Positions 47,341 to 54,551 of a stretch of 64,000 bases of DNA are shown here, piece by piece (within the stretch, counting starts at the first letter, position 1; each line of letters begins with the position of its first letter). Origin of the DNA: Flavobacteriales bacterium 34_180_T64. Lineage in GTDB: Bacteria; Bacteroidota; Bacteroidia; Flavobacteriales; Flavobacteriaceae. Under the pieces are notes generated by a model. That model had not been told where the DNA came from. It worked only from the letters and a program-made list of their open reading frames with translations, and made no database searches. The stretch is from contig MAAR01000009.1 in assembly GCA_002162765.1 (NCBI GenBank), positions 232,165 through 296,164 of the forward strand, read 5' to 3'. A program made the position numbers and the translations under genes.

Positions 47341-48600
47341 ATGAAAAAGATTATATTTTCGTTAGTATTCTTATTGATTTCGATATCCACTTATGCATCC
47401 TATATTATAATTCCTATGGATGCAGACAGTCAAAGTAATCATTTAAAAGCCTACGGGATAACCTATTGGACTCTAGAAAAACAATTAAAAGTTAAATGGT
47501 TATTGAATTATCGTGGCGGCTCTTTTTTAATGCCAGATACTGAGGATTTACAAAGAGAATGTCAAATACGAGGTGTGAGTTTTGAGGTGATTTCTAATTC
47601 GAAAACAGAGGAAATTTTAGATTTAATAAGTAGCCCTTCGCAAAATATGGAAGCTGTTGTATTAGAAAAAGCACCTAAAATTGCTGTGTATTCTCCTTAC
47701 GGATTACAACCATGGGATGATGCCGTAACTATGGTTTTGACCTACGCCGAAATTCCATATGAAACTATTTATGATGAGGAAGTATTGAATGATGCGTTGA
47801 TTTTATATGATTGGTTGCATTTACATCATGAAGATTTTACGGGTCAATATGGGAAATTTTATAGGTCCTTTCGCTCAGCTGCTTGGTATATAGAAGAGAA
47901 AAAAACTGCGGAAACCTTGGCAACTAAATTAGGATATAGTAAAGTATCAGAAGAGAAATTGGCGGTTGCTAATAAAATTAAAGAGTATGTAATAGGCGGA
48001 GGATTTATGTTCGCTATGTGTAGCGCAACAGATAGTTTTGATATTGCACTTTCAGCAGAAGGCGTAGATATTTGTGAGCCTATGTTTGATGGTGATGGTA
48101 GTGATGCCGGTTATCAAAATAAGATTGACTATTCGAAAACGTTTGCTTTTCGAGATTTTATATTAGAGCGAAACCCTAATGTCTACGAGTTTTCATCTAT
48201 TGACATGACGCAAAAACGGAAAATTCCTAAAACCACCGATTATTTTACATTAATGGACTTTTCGGCAAAATGGGATCCAGTTCCAACGATGTTGTGTCAA
48301 AATCATACGGCTTTAGTAAAAGGGTTTATGGGCCAGACAACATCTTTTACAAGAGAAGAGATAAAGTCGAATGTATTGGTAATGGGAGAGAATAAGACCA
48401 ATGATGAAGCCAAATATATCCATGGAATCAAAGGGAAGGGGTTTTTCACATTTTACGGAGGACATGATCCTGAGGATTATACCCATAAAGTTGGAGATCC
48501 AAAAACAGAATTGGAGTTACATCCAACATCACCAGGATATCGATTAATATTGAATAATGTGTTATTTCCAGCGGCGAAAAAGAAGAAGCAAAAAACGTAA
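47341..48600 (+). CDS. Secreted protein annotated in relatives as asparagine synthetase B-like
   Basis: A 419-residue exported protein with a signal peptide ending SISTYAS. The body resembles a family labelled asparagine synthetase B in Bacteroidota genomes, although I see neither the N-terminal glutaminase Cys nor the PP-loop of true AsnB. It contains a glutamine-amidotransferase-like or ThuA-like core (SPYGLQPWDDAVTMVLTYA, FMFAMCSATDSFDIAL with a possible nucleophile Cys, FFTFYGGHDPEDY). I would describe it as a periplasmic or surface protein of unknown function. A TATCTTTC sequence at 47328-47335 is close to a -7 box. Confidence 0.7.
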   Translation: MKKIIFSLVFLLISISTYASYIIIPMDADSQSNHLKAYGITYWTLEKQLKVKWLLNYRGGSFLMPDTEDLQRECQIRGVSFEVISNSKTEEILDLISSPSQNMEAVVLEKAPKIAVYSPYGLQPWDDAVTMVLTYAEIPYETIYDEEVLNDALILYDWLHLHHEDFTGQYGKFYRSFRSAAWYIEEKKTAETLATKLGYSKVSEEKLAVANKIKEYVIGGGFMFAMCSATDSFDIALSAEGVDICEPMFDGDGSDAGYQNKIDYSKTFAFRDFILERNPNVYEFSSIDMTQKRKIPKTTDYFTLMDFSAKWDPVPTMLCQNHTALVKGFMGQTTSFTREEIKSNVLVMGENKTNDEAKYIHGIKGKGFFTFYGGHDPEDYTHKVGDPKTELELHPTSPGYRLILNNVLFPAAKKKKQKT

Positions 48601-48608
48601 TTTTCTAT

Positions 48609-49382
48609 TTAGATAATGCCTATCCCAAGGGCTATCGAAATGCCAATTAGTAGAATAGCGATAAGTTTTTGAATAAAACCAAAAGTCACCTTTTTAAGTA
48701 GTTTATTCCCTATAAATGCACCGGTAATTGCCGATAACGTCGCACTAAATATCAACGGAAAATTCTCATCTAGTCCTGAACTAAATAAACGTGTTGAATA
48801 TACTGAGAGCCTAGAGAAATCTACAAAACAAGAAATTACCACAGCAGTGCCAATAAAAGCCTCTTTATTTAATCCAGAGTTAATTAGAAAAGCACTTCTA
48901 AGTGCGCCTTGATGTCCTGATAGTCCTCCAAAAAAACCACTTAAAAACCCACCAAGAGGGAGGTGTTTCTTATTAAATTTAAGACTGTTTAGAAATGGAC
49001 TTAATTCCATAATAGCAAACGTAATGAGCAAGAACGCGATAACTAATTTTACGGTTGTAATTTCAAAAGATTTCGAACCAATAAAATAAGTGTAAAGTGG
49101 TTCTATGTCAGTGATGTTTACAAGTAAGTAGGCGCCTATTAATGCAGCAATAATTGCAGGAACACCGAAATAAAGAAGCACTTTCTTGTTTGCATTATGT
49201 CCTACCAGCATAAGTTTAAATATATTATTAAAAAAATGAACTACACCCGTCAGTGCTATGGCTAATTCTATTGGAAAAAACAGTGCAAAGACAGGTAATA
49301 ATATTGTGCCTAAACCAAATCCTGAAAAGAAGGTTAAAATCGAAGCGAAAAAAGCGACGATGCATATAATTACATATTCCAT
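48609..49382 (-). CDS. TauE/SafE family sulphite/anion exporter-like permease
   Basis: A 257-residue membrane protein with about eight helices in two repeats. The conserved GFGLGTILLPVF and later GGFLSGFFGGLSGHQGALRSAFL glycine-rich motifs are characteristic of TauE/SafE permeases, which export sulphite, sulphoacetate or other organosulphur anions. The substrate is unknown. It is convergent with the secreted AsnB-like gene (8-base gap) and divergent from the EF-hand gene. Confidence 0.88.
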   Translation of the reverse strand: MEYVIICIVAFFASILTFFSGFGLGTILLPVFALFFPIELAIALTGVVHFFNNIFKLMLVGHNANKKVLLYFGVPAIIAALIGAYLLVNITDIEPLYTYFIGSKSFEITTVKLVIAFLLITFAIMELSPFLNSLKFNKKHLPLGGFLSGFFGGLSGHQGALRSAFLINSGLNKEAFIGTAVVISCFVDFSRLSVYSTRLFSSGLDENFPLIFSATLSAITGAFIGNKLLKKVTFGFIQKLIAILLIGISIALGIGII

Positions 49383-49469
49383 AAATTCAAAAATAGTATA
49401 ATTAGGATTGAACCTGAGGATAGAAGAAAAATTTTACATAAATTTAATGTAATTCTAAACTCATTGGAT

Positions 49470-49748
49470 ATGGCAACTAAAGAGCAGTTTTTAAATAAAA
49501 TTCAAATCTTGATTACAAATCATTTCGATTCACCAGAAGGTGCATTCAAATATTTTGATAGAAACAGCGATGGTAAATTAAATACTAAAGAATTTATTAA
49601 ATTATTGAAAGAAGCAGAAGTTAGTGGATTTATAAGAGGTATTATTGCTAGAAAATTAATTGAGGGATACGATAAATCTGGCGATGAATATGTAGATTGG
49701 GAGGAATTTAAAAACGTTATTAGTGAAATTGCTCATGACAGCAAATAA
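49470..49748 (+). CDS. EF-hand calcium-binding protein
   Basis: A 92-residue cytosolic protein with two canonical EF-hand loops, DRNSDGKLNTKE (about residues 30-41) and DKSGDEYVDWEE (about 70-81), separated by a helix. It should bind two calcium ions and act as a calcium sensor or buffer. The first Met is the ATG at 49470; a TTG six bases upstream (49464) could also be read. It lies just upstream, in convergent orientation, of the TIR/caspase operon, but has its own terminator, and a functional link is not shown. Confidence 0.85.
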   Translation: MATKEQFLNKIQILITNHFDSPEGAFKYFDRNSDGKLNTKEFIKLLKEAEVSGFIRGIIARKLIEGYDKSGDEYVDWEEFKNVISEIAHDSK

Positions 49749-49777
49749 AAACTCGATTCAATGGAACCGAGTTTTTT
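49747..49777. terminator. Bidirectional terminator between the EF-hand gene and the TIR/caspase operon
   Basis: Stem ACTCG(A)TTC and GAA(C)CGAGT with A and T flanks immediately after the EF-hand stop codon, 15 bases from the stop of the last operon gene. Confidence 0.7.
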
Positions 49778-49791
49778 AAATATATTATAGT

Positions 49792-50475
49792 TTAATAATA
49801 CTTAATTTTAATAAAATAGTCAGTAGAACCAGGGTCTTTATAACTATCAACAACAACAGCTTTTGTTCCAGGTCTCCAACCTTTACCGGTTCGAAATCTA
49901 TTTTTATGTGAGGCCTTGGTATAAGTATTCATTTCGCTCCTATAGGTTAGTTTTAGAATGTCATTTTTATTAGGTGCGCGAATACCTTGGTTCTTTGGCA
50001 ATACAATTGTAGTTCTATTTTTTGAGTCTCTGAATTCGCCAGCATTATTAATTGAACCAATATATAACCATCCAACTTGTTCAACATTTAAATCATCGGA
50101 GTGAAGCGTTTCAAAGGCTTTAATCATATTTTCCTGAGGTTTGTCTATTCCCCATTCATTAGTTATATAATCAATATAGGATTCAACAGATTTGTCATTT
50201 TCAATCTGTGCCCAATATTGTTTTGGTTTCAAACTTTTATTTAATAACGCAATACTATCTTTTAGTTGTTGCGATAATATTTTTTCTGTGGCTAATTGTG
50301 CCTGAATTGTTTGACCTTGCTCATCAATTGTATTTCCTTGAGATTTAATTTTTTTACTTGTTCTAAAGGCAAAAATCATGAAAATAGAAATAAGTACTAC
50401 AAACCCGATATAAAGTATACGATTGGCTTTATCTCTTTTCTCAATTTCTTTTATTTTGTCATCAATACGTTTCAT
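49792..50475 (-). CDS. Membrane-anchored coiled-coil protein with a possible SH3-like C-terminus
   Basis: A 227-residue protein of no recognised family. A charged N-terminus (residues 1-19) precedes one membrane helix (about 20-38), then a helical, probably coiled-coil stretch (about 43-85, GNTIDEQGQTIQAQL) and a globular tail. The tail has beta-rich features such as VGWLYIGSINNAGEF and GWRPGTKAVVVDSY that resemble bacterial SH3-like folds, but this is uncertain. It starts 11 bases after the TIR gene and is the last gene of the six-gene operon; a terminator follows. It could sense or scaffold at the membrane. Confidence 0.72.
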   Translation of the reverse strand: MKRIDDKIKEIEKRDKANRILYIGFVVLISIFMIFAFRTSKKIKSQGNTIDEQGQTIQAQLATEKILSQQLKDSIALLNKSLKPKQYWAQIENDKSVESYIDYITNEWGIDKPQENMIKAFETLHSDDLNVEQVGWLYIGSINNAGEFRDSKNRTTIVLPKNQGIRAPNKNDILKLTYRSEMNTYTKASHKNRFRTGKGWRPGTKAVVVDSYKDPGSTDYFIKIKYY

Positions 50476-50486
50476 ACAATTTGGAT

Positions 50487-51350
50487 TTAAGCTTTAATAT
50501 AATTCATGAATTCTTGACTAAACGCGTCAATTTCTATTTCAGTTAGTTTATTTAAAACACGTGTTAGTCGATCTCTTTTTAATTTTAGCAAACCCATGAG
50601 ATCAATATTTCGTATTCGTTTTCTAACACTACCATAAGGTCTGACAGATAATAAATTTAAGGATAAGCATCCTATTACAATTGCCCATTTGGGTAAAGCA
50701 AGATCTTTAACAAATAGAAGTGAAGCCATTAGAACTAGACTAATAATACCAACGAAAGCTATTAATTGCCAATTCTTTTTTATTCCTTTTTGATGCATAA
50801 CTATAGCACGATCAATTTCGGCTTCAGAAACTAATAAAGCATCAATATCAATATCTTCTTTTACGATTTTACCTTTTGAATCTTCGGAAACATGCTTAAC
50901 AGTTGTAGGTTGTGCCTCAGAAACTCCAATAAGAGAGAGTACATTTTTTAAATTTACAGATTCGCTTTTTTCGATACCCAAAAATTCCAGAATATCTCCA
51001 ATGGCTTTATCAGGATTGTTGATGAGATCTGCATACTGTCTCCTTTGCCAACGCATGGGCAGATCACATTCTTTTATCATAATTGGTACAAATTTTTTAT
51101 TTTCATTTATAGCAATCGAAACTTCATCTTGAACATTTTGAGACGAAACTGCAGTTGGTGAAATTATTAGAATTACAGTATCTGCAGATTCTAATGCGTC
51201 ATCAATTGCGTTATCCCAGTTCTGACCAAGTTTAATTCCTAATTGGTCTATCCATACATTAGCACCTAGATTTTGTAATTCTTTTGTAAGTCCTAATGCG
51301 AATGGTCGATCTTTACTTGAATAGCTGACAAATATTGACTCAATATCCAT
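50487..51350 (-). CDS. TIR-domain protein with two C-terminal membrane helices
   Basis: A 287-residue protein. Residues 1-125 form a bacterial TIR domain: FVSYSSKDRPFALGLTKEL, GANVWIDQLGIKLGQNW, ADTVILIISP and a candidate catalytic Glu76 in VQDEVSIAINE, the position used for NAD cleavage in enzymatic TIRs. After a polar linker two membrane helices follow (about 195-215 and 220-237), then a basic helical tail. The TIR domain is therefore tethered to the membrane and predicted to face the cytoplasm. TIR proteins in bacterial immunity deplete NAD or make signalling nucleotides. It is encoded in a tight operon with a caspase-like fusion, supporting a death or signalling role. Confidence 0.88.
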   Translation of the reverse strand: MDIESIFVSYSSKDRPFALGLTKELQNLGANVWIDQLGIKLGQNWDNAIDDALESADTVILIISPTAVSSQNVQDEVSIAINENKKFVPIMIKECDLPMRWQRRQYADLINNPDKAIGDILEFLGIEKSESVNLKNVLSLIGVSEAQPTTVKHVSEDSKGKIVKEDIDIDALLVSEAEIDRAIVMHQKGIKKNWQLIAFVGIISLVLMASLLFVKDLALPKWAIVIGCLSLNLLSVRPYGSVRKRIRNIDLMGLLKLKRDRLTRVLNKLTEIEIDAFSQEFMNYIKA

Positions 51351-51404
51351 GTTTTCTAGAGGGTTGGATTAGTTAATTGCTTTTTAAATATATAAAAAAT
51401 ATAA

Positions 51405-51632
51405 TTATTTGATTTTTAGGTCATAAGTCAAGTTAAAAATTTTCTGATCACAAGGGTACATTTCTCCAGTAACTCCAACCATCAACCAGTCTCCCTTTTT
51501 TCCAAGCATAATGCCTTCAAGAGTTTCAACTTTAAAGGGCTCTTTCATTTGAAAACATCGAATTGGGATTGGCTTTTTTAAAGCCTGTTTAAAATTGAAA
51601 TCTGGTATATTGCCCTGTTCTATTTTTAGCAT
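51405..51632 (-). CDS. Small PGDYG-like protein
   Basis: A 75-residue protein. The core PIPIRCFQMKEPFKVETLEG followed by GKKGDWLMVGVTGEMYPCD matches the PGDYG-type family (the motif here reads KGDWL), a small beta-rich domain found in many phages and bacteria and without known function. The two cysteines (RCF and PCD) may pair or bind metal. It lies 10 bases after the caspase fusion and 54 bases before the TIR gene, so it is part of the same transcript. Because the domain is frequent in phages, acquisition from a phage is possible but not shown. Confidence 0.7.
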   Translation of the reverse strand: MLKIEQGNIPDFNFKQALKKPIPIRCFQMKEPFKVETLEGIMLGKKGDWLMVGVTGEMYPCDQKIFNLTYDLKIK

Positions 51633-51642
51633 TATTATTGAA

Positions 51643-53877
51643 TTATGACAAAAACTTAGATTTTAAGAATTTGATAAACGGATCCTTTTCATTATCCGAT
51701 TGCATTAATGCAACGTAACCAGCATAAGCATTTGTATGCATGGAAATTTTCTGACGTATATCTGCGATTTCAGCAGACTTCGTATAAAATTCTTTGGCTA
51801 CATCCATATTATCTAAATACATATTGGCTTCGGCAACGGTGGCATACTTCCAAAGATTATTTCTACATTCATCTGTGGCGTTTAACGCTTGTTGTGCATA
51901 TGTAATCATCTTACTTTCATTTCCAGAAATAACCAGACTTAAAAAAGCCAAATTAATGGCATGATAATAGATCTGACTAAAATCTTCTTCTTTCTCAGCA
52001 ATCTCCAATGCCTTACTGTAGTAATCAAACGCCGCATCACCATCACTTTTCGAGTATGAGTTTAAATACGCTCTTTTGTAGCGTCCTCCCATAATTCCCA
52101 TTAAATCCGTATTGTCTTTGGCTAGTGGATTTTCATTCAAGATGCTTAACGCATCATCTTTCCGATCTAATCCTTCTAAACTAAAAATCAATTGCCGTAA
52201 ACCATTCACATCTAAATCATTTACTTTAGGAAGTAATTCTTTCACCACAGAATCATATTTACCTAGGGTAAGATTTATTTCTTCTGAATTGGTGTACTTG
52301 TTATAAAATTTAGTGTCATTTAATGTATCCAATATTAAATTATAGGCATCATTATTCTCATCTTCTGGTTTAACCATTGACAAATGGTTTCCATTTATAG
52401 TTTCACATACAGCAGCATCGAAAGGTGTATAGCATGATTTAATGCTAACATATTCGTCATTTGTTGCAGCCGCTACTTTTAATTTAAATGGTAAACCATC
52501 GCTAAACGATTCATCCCAATCTTGACGGAGTTTAGTGATAAATGCACCATCACTACTCATAGCCTTATATTTACTATTCCAGAGTTTAGTCAGTAATTCC
52601 GCTTCTATACCAATGCTTGGTGTCCCGAACATGATTAAATGTGATATTTTATTTTGATGTTCTTTTTTTAAATTGGCAATGGCTCTTTGAGCAACCAATC
52701 CACCTAAACTATGCGCAACTATTGCTATACGATTATAATCTTCAAACTTATACTTTATAGACGTACTTAAATAATCTGCAATTTTATCAACGTCGTCAAT
52801 ACCTGCCCATATATCTTTACCCATTTCGGGTTTAACATGATGTGTATATCCTAATGGTTTCATGTTCCATCCATCCATTTTGGAGTCTTTAATTAGTAAC
52901 TCAGGGATTTTACCAAAAGTATCTGAAGACTCTCCAGAAAAGCCATGAAGAAATAATAGCAAATTTGTATTCCCTTCTTCTTCCCTAAACGATAAAACGA
53001 CTTCCTTTTTTGTGCCTTTAGATTCAGTGGCCTGAACAGCTGGAGTTGGCGTTGACTCACCTGCAGGTAATATTTGTTCTTTTAAATATGCAGGAATTAA
53101 ACTAAGAATAAAATCATCATAAATTTGAAGGTTGACATAAGGATTCTGTCGTGGTTCTACTTCTGGTACTTTTCTGAAAATGTATTGCACAATTTCAGAG
53201 ATACGGATGTATTCATCTTCAAAGTATCGTTTATGCTGTGCTCTTAAAACTTGTATAAGACACTTTGTAAACAAACTATTTACGTCACCAGGCATGATCC
53301 AAGACTTTTGATCTTCACGACAGGAAGAGACTATGGATATGCCTCTATCGTCATCAACTTTTTGTGCTAGTCCTTCAATTTCATTTAAGTTTTGCGATTG
53401 CGATGCATTAGTATCAGAACCTAAACTGGTTTGATTGGCACCAACAGTTTCTCCTTTAAACATTCCCGCTGCGTGACAGCAATCTAGCAATAGAATTAAT
53501 CGCTTTGATTGTAACGCATTAATTTTCTTCCTTAGATCTTTAGCATCTACATACGGTTGAAATTTAACAGGGTCATAGTCATTAGGTTGTAAATAGTAAA
53601 TGTTATTATTTGCATCCTGATAATGACCACCATGTCCCGAATAAAATATGAGAATAGAAGAATTCTCATCGGTTAATTCAATTAGTGTATCCAATCCTTT
53701 TAAAATGCCTACTTCTGTGGCTTTCTCATTGGTAAGAAGGATTACATTTTCTTCCTTGTAACCACAAATGGTGTCATCAACCATCACGTTGTATATTGCC
53801 GTAGCATCAGTTACAGTATCCGGTAGATCTGCGCCAACTCCTATTATTAATGCATATGCATTGTCTAATTTATTCAT
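51643..53877 (-). CDS. Caspase-like peptidase fused to an alpha/beta hydrolase and TPRs
   Basis: A 744-residue three-part protein without a signal peptide. Residues 1-260 are a C14 caspase/metacaspase domain with the catalytic dyad His82 (YSGHGGHY) and Cys134 (LLLDCCHA). Residues about 295-520 are an alpha/beta hydrolase with LFLHGFSG, the nucleophile Ser390 in VAHSLGG, and candidates Asp474 (NDEYV) and His498 (NGNHLS), so a full triad is present. Residues about 540-744 form TPR-like helical pairs (KRAYLNSYSKSDGDAAFDYY). Both enzymes look active. Bacterial caspases usually cleave after Arg or Lys and act in cell death or immunity. It is the central gene of the operon. Confidence 0.9.
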   Translation of the reverse strand: MNKLDNAYALIIGVGADLPDTVTDATAIYNVMVDDTICGYKEENVILLTNEKATEVGILKGLDTLIELTDENSSILIFYSGHGGHYQDANNNIYYLQPNDYDPVKFQPYVDAKDLRKKINALQSKRLILLLDCCHAAGMFKGETVGANQTSLGSDTNASQSQNLNEIEGLAQKVDDDRGISIVSSCREDQKSWIMPGDVNSLFTKCLIQVLRAQHKRYFEDEYIRISEIVQYIFRKVPEVEPRQNPYVNLQIYDDFILSLIPAYLKEQILPAGESTPTPAVQATESKGTKKEVVLSFREEEGNTNLLLFLHGFSGESSDTFGKIPELLIKDSKMDGWNMKPLGYTHHVKPEMGKDIWAGIDDVDKIADYLSTSIKYKFEDYNRIAIVAHSLGGLVAQRAIANLKKEHQNKISHLIMFGTPSIGIEAELLTKLWNSKYKAMSSDGAFITKLRQDWDESFSDGLPFKLKVAAATNDEYVSIKSCYTPFDAAVCETINGNHLSMVKPEDENNDAYNLILDTLNDTKFYNKYTNSEEINLTLGKYDSVVKELLPKVNDLDVNGLRQLIFSLEGLDRKDDALSILNENPLAKDNTDLMGIMGGRYKRAYLNSYSKSDGDAAFDYYSKALEIAEKEEDFSQIYYHAINLAFLSLVISGNESKMITYAQQALNATDECRNNLWKYATVAEANMYLDNMDVAKEFYTKSAEIADIRQKISMHTNAYAGYVALMQSDNEKDPFIKFLKSKFLS

Positions 53878-53887
53878 ATTAAAGAAC

Positions 53888-54514
53888 TTATAATTGTAAT
53901 GAATTATATAGGGTTTTAACTTGATTAATTTGGGTTTGATTAATAGATGGATTTCCAGAATTGGTTAAATCCACCAAAGCGCCGAAAAGTCGAAAATTTT
54001 GAATAGTGATGGCACCAACATCTTTTAATTTTTCACTAAGCGCTATTGACGTAGTGTGTTCAGTGGTGATATTATGTTTTTGAGCTTTACTTATTATTCT
54101 GGCATTTAATGCATCTCTAATTTCCATGAGTTCTTGATATGGCGTTACTGCCGTGCTCCCTTTTATTCTAATTTGACCACTAGATTTTGAGACTGCTCCA
54201 GATTCAGATCCTGCTCCGAGGAGTTGTTGAACATTTTCAATTTTATTTTGAAAGGTCATTTCGATACCATCTTTACCAGCTTTTAATGATCCTAAGCTAC
54301 CAATGACACTTGATAAATGTTTTTTGAATAGAATTAATCCTATTACTAAAGTTAGTGGCCAGACTATCACGGTTAGAAGATCAATGAACTCTTTCATGCT
54401 AACTTTTCCACTTAATACATTTGTATTTCGTATAAGTAACAATCCTACAATGAGTGTTATAGGCCAAATAAATAGTTTTAAGGCTTCATTTATTTTTTCA
54501 CTTGAAAATTTCAT
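53888..54514 (-). CDS. Small membrane protein with two similar TM segments
   Basis: A 208-residue protein of no recognised family. Its first 65 residues contain two membrane helices with near-identical cores, IWPITLIVGLLLIRN (about 16-30) and VWPLTLVIGLILFKK (about 51-65), which suggests an internal duplication. The rest is soluble: a linker, a segment KGSTAVTPYQELMEIRDALN and a C-terminal helical domain ending DLTNSGNPSINQTQINQVK. It lies 10 bases from the caspase fusion and 37 bases after the TPR protein. A pore-forming, anchoring or sensor role are all possible; none can be chosen from sequence. Confidence 0.75.
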   Translation of the reverse strand: MKFSSEKINEALKLFIWPITLIVGLLLIRNTNVLSGKVSMKEFIDLLTVIVWPLTLVIGLILFKKHLSSVIGSLGSLKAGKDGIEMTFQNKIENVQQLLGAGSESGAVSKSSGQIRIKGSTAVTPYQELMEIRDALNARIISKAQKHNITTEHTTSIALSEKLKDVGAITIQNFRLFGALVDLTNSGNPSINQTQINQVKTLYNSLQL

Positions 54515-54551
54515 ATTAATACGATCTATTTTGATTGATTAAACAATATAA

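Noticed and set aside
49470..49748. EF-hand gene as part of the TIR/caspase system
   Set aside because: It is on the opposite strand, convergent, and separated by a bidirectional terminator; calcium control of caspases is tempting but unsupported here.
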